Source of the DNA: Collinsella sp. An268
GTDB taxonomy: Bacteria; Actinomycetota; Coriobacteriia; Coriobacteriales; Coriobacteriaceae
Direction: 5' to 3'
Length of the DNA stretch: 64,000 nucleotides
Assembly (NCBI RefSeq): GCF_002159765.1
Contig: NZ_NFJH01000008.1
Span: forward strand, 1-64,000
The notes under the pieces were generated by a model. That model was not told the DNA's origin. It was given only the letters and a program-made list of their open reading frames with translations, and searched no databases. Made by a program: the position numbers and the translations under genes. How positions within the stretch are numbered: the first letter of the stretch is position 1; the number at the start of each line of letters is the position of its first letter. Of the stretch, positions 44,560 to 52,718 are shown in pieces.

Positions 44560-47199
44560 ATGGAGCTGAAACAGTACCAGAGGGACGTCCTCAGGGAGGT
44601 CGGCCGCTTCGCGAGGACGTACGCGATGACCAGGGACGCGAAAGCCGCTTACGACCGGTTCATGGGCGACATTGGCCTCACGCCCGGGCAGGGCGGCGTC
44701 TCGCGCTACCACGACGACCTGGGCGGCGTGCCCAAGGTCTGCGTCAAGGTGCCGACGGGCGGTGGGAAGACCTTCATCGGCGCCTGCGCCGCCAAGGTGC
44801 TGGCCGAGACGCTGCCCTCGCGCGACGACGTCATCGTGTGGCTCGTGCCGCGCAGGGAGATCCTCGCGCAGACGCTGCGCAACATGCGCAACCCCGAGCA
44901 CTTCCTGCGCATCCAGCTCGACCGCGACTTCGCCGGCCGCGTGGAGGTTCTCGACAAGGAGGACGGGCTGCGCGGGCGCTCGTTCAGCGCCGCGACCGTG
45001 GGCGACCAGCTCACGCTCTTCGTTCTGTCCTACGATTCGTTCAAGAACAAGGACGGCCGGCGCGCCTACGCCGAGAACTCTGCGGTTGCCAACGTGACCG
45101 AGTACCAGCGCGCCGCCGGTACGGCGGTGTCGGTGGAGGGTGCCGACGACACGGCGCTCATCTCGGCGCTCGCCGGCTTCAACCCCATCGTCATCGTGGA
45201 CGAGAGCCATCACGTCGGAAGCAAGCTCTCGCTCGACATGCTCAGAAACCTCAACCCGCGCTTCGTGCTGGAGCTCACGGCGACGCCCGACCCCAAGCAC
45301 GCCAACGTGATCGCGCAGGCGACCGCCCGCCAGCTCAAGACAGAGGAGATGGTCAAGCTCCCCGTGGTGGTCTACCGCCGCCCCGACAAGCGCACCACCG
45401 TCGCCGACGCCGTCATGCTGCAGCGCAGGCTGGAGGCCATCGCGGAGCAGGACGAGCGCCGTACCGGCCGCTATATCCGCCCCATCGTGCTCTTCCAGGC
45501 GGAGCGGCGCGGAACCGACGACGCCGAGACCTACCAGAAGCTCAAGGACAAGCTCGTGGAGGGCGGCATCCCCGAGGAGCAGATCGCCATCCGCACCGGC
45601 GACATGGACGAGCTGCGCGGCGCCGACCTCATGGACCGCGCGTGCCCGATACGCTTCATCATCACCGTGGAGGCGCTCGCCGAGGGCTGGGACTGCCCGT
45701 TCGCCTACGTGCTGGCCACGGTGGCGAACAAGAACTCGCAGGTGAGCGTCGAGCAGATCGTGGGACGCGTGCTGAGGCAGCCTTACGCGGCCCGCGCCGG
45801 CGCCCGCAGCCTGAACATAGCCTATGTGCTCACGGCGTCCTCCGACTTCGACCGGACGCTGCAGCAGGTCGTGGACGGCTTGAACGGCGTGGGCTTCTCG
45901 CGCGAGGACGTCGCCGAGGCGGGCCCCGCGCCCACCTCCGGGCAGCAGGGGCAGCTGGACTTTACGCCCTCGCCCTCCGCCGACGAGGAGGGCGAGGAGC
46001 TCGACCTCGACGGGCTCGACCTGCACTTCCCTGCGGCCGATCCTATGGGGAGCGAGGCTTCCGGCGATGGAGGCGGCCACGGCCCCGCGAGCCCGTTTGT
46101 TGACGACATCATCGAGGAGTCTGAGGCCGTCGAGGAGCAGTTTGAGAACGAGACCGGCCACGGCGGGCTTGACACCCTCGCCGGAGGACTGGGAGGAGGA
46201 GCGAACGTGTACCCCATGCGCGACGAGGCGGCGGATTCCGCCCGGGCGCTCGCCGTCCCCCAGTTCGTCATCCGCGTTGACGGCGGGCTTTTCACCGACG
46301 ACGAGACGTGGAAGCCGCTCGACCGCGAGGACCCGCTTCGCGATTTCAAGCTCTCGAAGTACGGCATCGACCGCGTGACCATCAATCCGGCGACGTTCTC
46401 CGATGCGCGCGAGATCGACCTGACCGAGGACTCTGACGAGTACAAGATCCGATGGATCGAGGAGGACATCCGCAAGAACATGCGGATGCTGTTCAACAAC
46501 ATGTCAGACGAGGGCAAGCGCGAGAGCCTCAAGGCGGCGATCTACAAAGCCATGTCCGGCCAGTTCAAGAACACCTATGGCGAGCAGCAGATCACCCGCT
46601 TCATCAAGCGTGTGGTCGAGGACATGGAGTCACCGGACGTCGAGGCGTGCTACGACAGCATCGGCAACGTGACCCGCGCCATCACTGATGCCGTGCGGAG
46701 CCTGGCCGACGACTTCTGCGAGGACCGCTTCGAGAAGCTGCTCTCGCGGGGCGACGTGAAGATCAGCCCCGAGTACCGCTTTCCTGACAGCTTCACGCAG
46801 ACGAGCCCCCTCACGAGCTATGCGAAGTCGCTCTACGCGGCGGAGGACGGACGCATCGACGGCGCCGAGCGGCAGATGATCGACCTTCTGGCCAACAACC
46901 CGCGCGTTGTCTGGTGGCACCGCGTCGTGGAGCGCCGCGAGGGCGAGTTCAGCATCAACGGGTTCATCACGCACTATCCTGACTTCCTCGCGCTGCGCGA
47001 CGACGGCACCCTCATGGCCATAGAGACGAAGGGCGAGCACTTGAAGGGCGACGACTCCAGGCTCAAGCTGAGCCTGGGTACGCGCTGGGCCGATATGGCC
47101 GGCGGAAAGTTCCGCTACTTCATGGTGTTCGCCAGCGAGGCGCTCGACATGCCGAACTCGTACACACTTGCAGAATTCGGTTCAGAGATATTGGGGTAG
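44560..47199 (+). CDS. Type III restriction endonuclease (Res)
   Basis: Superfamily 2 ATPase and nuclease, 879 residues. Walker A is VPTGGGKTF (64-72), the DEAD-type box is VIVDESHHVG (about 209-218), SAT is replaced by ELTATPDPKH, and the motif VI region is VEQIVGRVLRQPY. An acidic linker (about 460-540) leads to the C-terminal PD-(D/E)XK nuclease, HYPDFLAL (805-812) and AIETKG (820-825). The start follows the mod stop by two bases. Length and order are as expected for an intact type III system. Confidence 0.92.
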   Translation: MELKQYQRDVLREVGRFARTYAMTRDAKAAYDRFMGDIGLTPGQGGVSRYHDDLGGVPKVCVKVPTGGGKTFIGACAAKVLAETLPSRDDVIVWLVPRREILAQTLRNMRNPEHFLRIQLDRDFAGRVEVLDKEDGLRGRSFSAATVGDQLTLFVLSYDSFKNKDGRRAYAENSAVANVTEYQRAAGTAVSVEGADDTALISALAGFNPIVIVDESHHVGSKLSLDMLRNLNPRFVLELTATPDPKHANVIAQATARQLKTEEMVKLPVVVYRRPDKRTTVADAVMLQRRLEAIAEQDERRTGRYIRPIVLFQAERRGTDDAETYQKLKDKLVEGGIPEEQIAIRTGDMDELRGADLMDRACPIRFIITVEALAEGWDCPFAYVLATVANKNSQVSVEQIVGRVLRQPYAARAGARSLNIAYVLTASSDFDRTLQQVVDGLNGVGFSREDVAEAGPAPTSGQQGQLDFTPSPSADEEGEELDLDGLDLHFPAADPMGSEASGDGGGHGPASPFVDDIIEESEAVEEQFENETGHGGLDTLAGGLGGGANVYPMRDEAADSARALAVPQFVIRVDGGLFTDDETWKPLDREDPLRDFKLSKYGIDRVTINPATFSDAREIDLTEDSDEYKIRWIEEDIRKNMRMLFNNMSDEGKRESLKAAIYKAMSGQFKNTYGEQQITRFIKRVVEDMESPDVEACYDSIGNVTRAITDAVRSLADDFCEDRFEKLLSRGDVKISPEYRFPDSFTQTSPLTSYAKSLYAAEDGRIDGAERQMIDLLANNPRVVWWHRVVERREGEFSINGFITHYPDFLALRDDGTLMAIETKGEHLKGDDSRLKLSLGTRWADMAGGKFRYFMVFASEALDMPNSYTLAEFGSEILG

Positions 47200-47203
47200 T
47201 ACG

Positions 47204-48745
47204 TTGTCAGTAACTAATGACAGTATCGACTTTAGAGCACTCAGCCAAGACCAGTGGGAGGACTTGTGCTTCGACACTCTGGTCTTCGAATATCCCGGTC
47301 TGCGCAGAATCGATGGAAGTGGTGGCGATGGCGGTGTCGATGCTTATGTCGGCGAGTTTTCCAGTCCGGACATCATCTTTCAGTTCAAGCATTTCAAGAA
47401 GGGTTTCGGCGCGCCTCAGAAAAAGGAAATCGAGCGCTCGTTCAATACCGCCTCTGGTTCATACGACTTGCCCCACTGGATACTGGTGTGCTCAGAAGAT
47501 CCTACTCCCGCCATGCAAAACTGGCTTGATGAGTTCAAGACGAAGCGAAACGGCACGAAGATCGAGTACATCCTTGGCTCTGAAATGCGAGCGAAGGTCA
47601 TCAATCATCCAAAGGTGAGAAAACAGTATTTCCCGAACATTCAGGATGCTTTGGAAAGTCTAAGCAGCGAGCCGCCACACAATCCTTTGGCTGCAGCGGC
47701 GCGTGACGTCAGAGTCTACAACGATGTCTTGCTCGACGACAGGTTCACAGCGACGGTCACGACTGACGGCGAGACGGAAACCGTCGTCTACTCTCTCAAG
47801 CCATGGGTGAAAGAGCCTGTGCCCGCAGTGAAACTGCGTATCAAAACCCCTCAGGGCGCCCAAGCAGTTGAGGGACTCATTAAAGAGGGCCACTCGTTTG
47901 AGCTGGGAACAGACGACATTGGCCTCACGTCGCTGATCGATCCCTCATTGCATGATGCAGACATTGTTTCGATAAAGGCGTTTTCCCTGCCGCAGACACA
48001 CCCTGCGGCCTTGAGTATTTTCGCAGGAGATGACCCTGCGAAAAGCTACCCGTTGCACATCGAACTTAAGACGGTTCGAGAAGGTTCCGAGGTGCTCGTC
48101 AGGTCAAACGCTGGCCAAAACACGGCACCGATTGCTATTACTATGACATTCCGAAAAGCCGCTCCATTGAAGAACTGCACGGTAAGCATTACCCCCAGAT
48201 TCATGGGAAAGACTGTCCGGCAAGCCGCTCGGGGCGCACGCTTTCTAAGACGGCTCGATGAAACAAAAACGCTTGGAATCGCGGAGGAGAACTCTGACCT
48301 AGAAGATGCCTCTTTCATGGCGCTTGGGGACTTCTCAGACGATTTGCCTTGGCGATATTTCGGGGATCTCTTCGACGCGATTGATGCAACCTGCCGTTTG
48401 TTTTGTATCAACCCCACTGTTACTGAGGAGATTGATAACCCTGATTTTGTTGCATCCATGCTCGAGTTCGGTCGAAAGGTGATGCGTGTCGGCACAGAGA
48501 TCGAAGGCTCTGTTTCCTTTGAGCTGAGCGAAGAGAATGCCGACTTAGAGGAAAAAGCGGCCGCCCACGAGCAGATTTGCGTTGTCGTTGATCAGGTGTG
48601 GAACGGGATGGTTTTCGGAGAAGCTTGTTCTGCTGATGTGAGGATTGCGGCAAAGGGACTTTTGGAGCAGGTTGATTCTGACCAAGGCAATCTCTTCAAA
48701 ATCGTCGGCTCGTATTACTACTACATCCAGGCGGCGTCGAATTAA
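47204..48745 (+). CDS. Mrr-like nuclease-domain protein downstream of type III R-M
   Basis: A 513-residue protein. The N-terminal 130 residues look like an Mrr/PD-(D/E)XK nuclease: WEDLCFDTLVFEYPGL with Glu19, SGGDGGVDAYVG with Asp46, and IIFQFKHFKKG with Gln60-x-Lys62. The remaining ~380 residues are a mixed beta region with no known domain. TTG at 47204, four bases after the res stop, is the likely start; TTG at 47168 inside res is possible. GC is lower than in mod and res. No start ATG is available. It may be a third component of the cassette or an independent defence gene. Confidence 0.75.
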   Translation: MSVTNDSIDFRALSQDQWEDLCFDTLVFEYPGLRRIDGSGGDGGVDAYVGEFSSPDIIFQFKHFKKGFGAPQKKEIERSFNTASGSYDLPHWILVCSEDPTPAMQNWLDEFKTKRNGTKIEYILGSEMRAKVINHPKVRKQYFPNIQDALESLSSEPPHNPLAAAARDVRVYNDVLLDDRFTATVTTDGETETVVYSLKPWVKEPVPAVKLRIKTPQGAQAVEGLIKEGHSFELGTDDIGLTSLIDPSLHDADIVSIKAFSLPQTHPAALSIFAGDDPAKSYPLHIELKTVREGSEVLVRSNAGQNTAPIAITMTFRKAAPLKNCTVSITPRFMGKTVRQAARGARFLRRLDETKTLGIAEENSDLEDASFMALGDFSDDLPWRYFGDLFDAIDATCRLFCINPTVTEEIDNPDFVASMLEFGRKVMRVGTEIEGSVSFELSEENADLEEKAAAHEQICVVVDQVWNGMVFGEACSADVRIAAKGLLEQVDSDQGNLFKIVGSYYYYIQAASN

Positions 48746-48787
48746 GACAAACGGCTAGCGCATTCGTCATCTTGTGACGCGTCTTTA

Positions 48788-48818
48788 GCCTGTACCCATC
48801 TGATGGGTGCGGGCTTTT
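48788..48818 (+). terminator. Terminator of the R-M cassette
   Basis: GCC...ACCCAT and ATGGGT...GGGC form a stem followed by TTTTTG. A second hairpin, GCGGGC and GCCCGC around the T-tract (48809-48828), can form instead. It lies 43 bases after the stop of the Mrr-like gene. Confidence 0.75.
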
Positions 48819-49076
48819 TGTTGCCCGCAGGAGTCGAAAGGACGGGTGGCATGGATGGCTTGCAGAGCGGGGCGAAAGGTCTTGCCAATATAACGATGAA
48901 TAAAGCGTACAAACCCCCATGGGCAGTTCCACACTCGCGGCGCCACCGTACCGACTTTATCCTTTGACATCCCACTGTGACGGTGTTTGCGGTATAACAG
49001 TCGGGGCGACACGGATGCGCGGGGCAGACGCAACGCAGACACCGAGCCGTCCATCCCAATTCACATATCACCCACT

Positions 49077-49128
49077 CGAGGCGTCGAGAGGGCTCGGAGG
49101 GCACCCTCCCCCGCCGGCCGACACCTCG
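49077..49128 (+). promoter_or_regulatory. Stable leader hairpin before the MATE gene
   Basis: CGAGGCGTCG (49077-49086) pairs with CGACACCTCG (49119-49128) with one G-T pair, and GGAGGG/CCCTCC forms an inner stem. It ends 25 bases before the ATG. The spacer has only TAGGA as a ribosome site. It may control translation. It matches no riboswitch I can name. Confidence 0.4.
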
Positions 49129-49153
49129 AACACCGCTAGATAGGACCCCTCCC

Positions 49154-50593
49154 ATGAAGACCGCCAAGCAGAAATCGGCACGCATGCAGGACATGACCGT
49201 CGGCGACCCCTTAAAGCTCCTCATCGCCTTTGCCATGCCCATGCTCATCGGCAACCTCTTCCAGCAGGTGTACACCATGATCGACACCATGGAGATGGGC
49301 TACTTCGTCGGCGACAACGCCATCTCTGCCGTGGGTGCGGTGTCTGCCCTCTACAACCTACTCATGAGCCTTGTCATCAGCATGAACAACGGCTTTGCCA
49401 TCCCCGTCACCCAGGCGTTTGGCTCGCATAACGAGAAGCGCCTGCGCCGCTCCATCGCCGGTATGCTCATCCTAAACGGCGCGCTTGTGGTGATTGCCAC
49501 AACGCTCTCGGTCGTTTTCCTCACGCCGATGCTCCACTTCATGAACATCCCCGCGGGCATCTTTGAGCAGTCCTTTGCCTACATGCTCATCTTGAGCCTG
49601 GGGCTCTTCACCACGGTGAGTTACAACATGTTCTCGAGCATTCTGCGCGCCGTGGGCAACAGCCGCACGCCGCTCTACGTGCTGGTGGTGTCGAGCCTCG
49701 TGAACATCGCCCTCGACCTCTTCTTTATCATCGTGCTCGGCCTTGGCGTGGTGGGGACGGCGCTCGGCACCGTCCTTGCCCAGGCGCTCTCGGCAGTGCT
49801 TTGTGGCGGCACGCTGCTGCGCAAATACCAGGCGATCCTGCCCGAGCGCGGCGATTGGGGCGCCTCGCAAAAGCTCTGGCCGGAGCTACTAAGCTCGGGC
49901 TTTGCCATGGCGCTCATGCTCTGCGTGGTCAACGTGGGCACGCTCATCTTCCAGCGGGCCAACAACGCGCTCGGCGAGACGCTCATTGCCGCCTACGCCG
50001 CCGCCCGCAAGATCATCGAGGCGTTCATGACGCCCTCGGGCACGCTCGCGGCCGCCGCTTCAACCTTTGTCTCGCAAAACTGGGGTGCGCGTCGCTACGA
50101 CCGCATCCGCCAGGGACTGCGCATCGCCTTGGTACTCGAGGTCGTCTGGGGCCTCATTGCATGCGCGCTCGGCTTTGCCGTGGGCGAGTTCATGGTCCGC
50201 CTCATCACCGGCACGCAGAGTACGGGCATCATCGAGGGCGGCACGCTCGCCATCCACTTCAGCCTGCCGTTCTTTGCCGTGCTGGGCGTTCTTTTGTGCC
50301 TGCGCACCGCCATGCAGTCCATGGGCTACAAGGCGGCGCCCGTGATTTCGAGCTGCGTGGAGCTCGCCATGAAGTTCCTTGCCGCGAGCTTCCTCATCCC
50401 CGTCTGGGGCTACATCGGCACCTGCGCCACCGAGCCGGTGACGTGGGTCCTCATGACGGCTTATCTGGGTGGCGCCTACTTCATCAGGCGAAAGAAGATG
50501 TATCCGGAAGAGGACGAGCTCACGGAGCCGGGGGTCATAAACGAGACGGCACAGCTCGAGAAAACCGCAGCTACGACGGAGTCGCAGGCGTAG
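49154..50593 (+). CDS. MATE family efflux transporter
   Basis: A 479-residue cation-coupled multidrug exporter with twelve membrane helices. It begins with a basic tail (MKTAKQKSARMQDMTVGDPL), then LLIAFAMPMLIGNLFQQVY (helix 1) and TMIDTMEMGYFVGDNAISAVG. The MATE duplication is visible in the second half (FMTPSGTLAAAASTFVSQNW, VALG-like region). The final 30 residues are charged. High GC and codon use are like core genes, unlike the genes on both sides. The substrate is unknown. Confidence 0.93.
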   Translation: MKTAKQKSARMQDMTVGDPLKLLIAFAMPMLIGNLFQQVYTMIDTMEMGYFVGDNAISAVGAVSALYNLLMSLVISMNNGFAIPVTQAFGSHNEKRLRRSIAGMLILNGALVVIATTLSVVFLTPMLHFMNIPAGIFEQSFAYMLILSLGLFTTVSYNMFSSILRAVGNSRTPLYVLVVSSLVNIALDLFFIIVLGLGVVGTALGTVLAQALSAVLCGGTLLRKYQAILPERGDWGASQKLWPELLSSGFAMALMLCVVNVGTLIFQRANNALGETLIAAYAAARKIIEAFMTPSGTLAAAASTFVSQNWGARRYDRIRQGLRIALVLEVVWGLIACALGFAVGEFMVRLITGTQSTGIIEGGTLAIHFSLPFFAVLGVLLCLRTAMQSMGYKAAPVISSCVELAMKFLAASFLIPVWGYIGTCATEPVTWVLMTAYLGGAYFIRRKKMYPEEDELTEPGVINETAQLEKTAATTESQA

Positions 50594-50669
50594 CCTAACG
50601 GTAGGCCAATCACACGCGCTGCTGACGCCCCTCGCCGAAGTAGGAATGGGCTGCGTAACCCTACAACGC

Positions 50670-51224
50670 CTAGGCATCCGGTCGAATCAGGTCATCCAAG
50701 CAGTATTCCCCTCGCGGGATATGGGAAAGGCGTCGATACTCCCTTGCCGCCGCAATGATAGAGGGGGCGTCCCAATATTCCTCAAGATAGTTCGTCCGCT
50801 TAATCTCTTTCATGCCTAACTGTTGGGAGCAGTAGTCACTCGGCTTTGTCTTTGACTTTCTTTTGTGCCAGCGTTCCCACTCTCCCTGTCGAATGATCGC
50901 AAGGACCTCGATTTCGGGATGCGTAAACGCCGTCACCACGGGGAACCTGTCGGCATACAGCCTTCCAAGCTTAAACGCCTCATGTCGCGAGTCGGCAATG
51001 CGCACAAGACATACCGGCCAGTCGAAGTCGAAGTTCAGGAGGTCATTCTGAACGTTCGCCGCCGAAACTCTGCGCACGACATCGACCACCTCGTCCTTAG
51101 GAAAACGCAAGGCGTCCGCATCCAACAGCTTTTGGACTATTACTCTTTCCGCGGAGCCCTCGCAAAGGATGATGGGATGATAATGCCTTTCCACAAGTTG
51201 TGTAAGCATATCGTCGCTACCCAT
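50670..51224 (-). CDS. TOPRIM-like partner of an ABC-type ATPase
   Basis: A 184-residue protein. PIILCEGSAERVIVQKLLDA (about 17-36) resembles the first TOPRIM strand and its Glu, VRIADSRHEAF (about 74-84) could hold the metal Asp residues, and FTHPEIEVLAII (about 100-111) resembles the acidic NP.xE block of RloB/AbiL-type small partners. The ATG overlaps the end of the ATPase gene by 8 bases. ATPase-plus-TOPRIM pairs include AbiL, RloAB, PARIS and Gabija. The residues fit none of these clearly. GC is low for the window. Confidence 0.6.
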   Translation of the reverse strand: MGSDDMLTQLVERHYHPIILCEGSAERVIVQKLLDADALRFPKDEVVDVVRRVSAANVQNDLLNFDFDWPVCLVRIADSRHEAFKLGRLYADRFPVVTAFTHPEIEVLAIIRQGEWERWHKRKSKTKPSDYCSQQLGMKEIKRTNYLEEYWDAPSIIAAAREYRRLSHIPRGEYCLDDLIRPDA

Positions 51225-52398
51225 GGGAGACCACCTGCTCCACATGGCCCCTCAATGCCTTTACATCTACGTAACGAGGCGCTGTGCCCTTGATGTAGTT
51301 TGCTGCGAACACCTCAGATTTTTTGTTCTCGATGCGTTTCACCTTGGTGGAATACTTCACCACAGTCGACAAGCAATTTGTCCCACGCGCAAGGAAGTAC
51401 ACGTTGTCTTTCCGATGCACATGGTCAAGTACTTGCGGGTAATGCGTGGTGAACACTATCGTGGCACCGTTTGGATTGGTGCTTTTGTTCACAAACAAAT
51501 CAAGTACCACTTGCACGAGTTGACGATTCAGGTGGTTTTCAATCTCGTCCACAAGCAAATAGCCACCCGTTGTAAGAGCGCTTAGCGCTCGATACACCAG
51601 GCTAAGCCCTCGCATCGTTCCCGAAGATAGGACCTCCGCCAAACCTTCGGCAGACAAAAGCAATGGCTCTTCGTTTTCAAATTGCAGGATAAATGCGCGT
51701 CCCGAATCTTGCGGCTCGAGATGAGAAATCCTTGCATCAAAAACCTTCAGAATGCGATCGGTTCCCTCTGTTGCCTGTCGCAACGTAAATCCCTCTTCGG
51801 AGAAAACCGGAAGAGAGGGCCTACCACCGCACTCGTAGCTAATCACCGGAGAGGCGATGGACAGGTTGAAGCTCGAAACAATAGTCAGATCGAGAAGCGG
51901 CTTGCTGCGTTGGTATACGAGCTGTGCCACATCCAGTAGCTCATCCCAAGAAGCGAGATGGGATTTCTTAAGCAACGAAGATGGAATGGAGAAGATGAGC
52001 TCCTCGCCAAACGTAAGCTCCCGGTCGTATCCGCCCGGTGTGAACTCTGGCGTAAGAAGCGTGGACTTGACAAGAAAGTACTTCCCCCCTTCCCATACAA
52101 GGCAGCGAAGTGTCGAGGGTCCGTTGAACAGGGTGCACAGCGCTGACAATGACTCTGTCCCGCTAATGGACCGACCGTTCAACACTCTCGCAGCCAAATC
52201 AATGAGGCGCAGCGCGGTCGATTTGCCCGATGCGTTGATGCCTGCAAACGCCAAGATATTGTTGGTATAGATCGGTCGCTCAAGCTCTGTTGCCGACGAA
52301 TCTGACGCGGGAACTCTGTCGGAAGTAAAGAAGTCGAGATCAAAAACTCCGTCTTCGAACATTTTCAAATGGTCGAAATACATTTTGAGAAGTCTCAT
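51217..52398 (-). CDS. ABC-type (AAA_15/21-like) ATPase of a probable defence pair
   Basis: A 393-residue ATPase of the OLD/RloA/PARIS style. Walker A is AGINASGKSTALRLID (about 52-67), the signature is SSGTMRGLSLVYRAL (about 258-272), Walker B is GGYLLVDEIENHLN (about 278-291) and the switch His is FTTHYPQVLDH (about 316-326). Between Walker A and signature is a ~190-residue insertion without coiled coil. TTG at 52407 is an alternative start. It is the first gene of the pair and overlaps its partner, so they are almost certainly co-translated. GC is low compared with the flanking core. Confidence 0.82.
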   Translation of the reverse strand: MRLLKMYFDHLKMFEDGVFDLDFFTSDRVPASDSSATELERPIYTNNILAFAGINASGKSTALRLIDLAARVLNGRSISGTESLSALCTLFNGPSTLRCLVWEGGKYFLVKSTLLTPEFTPGGYDRELTFGEELIFSIPSSLLKKSHLASWDELLDVAQLVYQRSKPLLDLTIVSSFNLSIASPVISYECGGRPSLPVFSEEGFTLRQATEGTDRILKVFDARISHLEPQDSGRAFILQFENEEPLLLSAEGLAEVLSSGTMRGLSLVYRALSALTTGGYLLVDEIENHLNRQLVQVVLDLFVNKSTNPNGATIVFTTHYPQVLDHVHRKDNVYFLARGTNCLSTVVKYSTKVKRIENKKSEVFAANYIKGTAPRYVDVKALRGHVEQVVSHG

Positions 52399-52718
52399 CG
52401 CAACCAACTTTCATTTTCGACCGATATTTTTGTTTAAAGTATAACACCAGATGCGACGTAATGACAATGAGTGACAGGCGAGACGCATCGCCTGAGTAGC
52501 AAGAAGGCGCCTGCTGGAACAGGCGCCTTAACCACACCGCGCCGCCCGTAGCTCCCTCTAGATCACGGGCCCGCTGGCAACATCACTATACCGCGCAGTC
52601 CGCACCGCTAGTCAACCGATGCCTAAAGATTTCGGCAGCGGTGCTCGCCCCACGCTCCACGCCCAGCGGACGTCACGTACAATGACGACAGTGACGCGTC
52701 TTGGGGATGGGAGTCGAG
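52399..52718. other. Divergent region with one strong hairpin
   Basis: No gene is seen in these 320 bases. The side next to the ATPase gene is AT-rich (TTTAAAGTATAACACC), which on the minus strand gives a possible promoter. A hairpin lies at 52504-52529. Confidence 0.45.
52504..52529. terminator. Hairpin between the ATPase and the 52.7-kb gene
   Basis: AAGGCGCCTG and CAGGCGCCTT are perfect 10-base arms around CTGGAA. No T-tract follows on either strand. It lies between divergent genes, so it would be a leader structure or a relic terminator. Confidence 0.5.

Larger units (their letters stand above)
48746..49153. other. Intergenic region between the R-M cassette and the MATE gene
   Basis: No gene is seen. 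It holds the cassette terminator (48788-48818), a TTGACA at 48963-48968 with TATAAC 23 bases further on (too far apart for a normal promoter), and a leader hairpin at 49077-49128. Confidence 0.45.
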
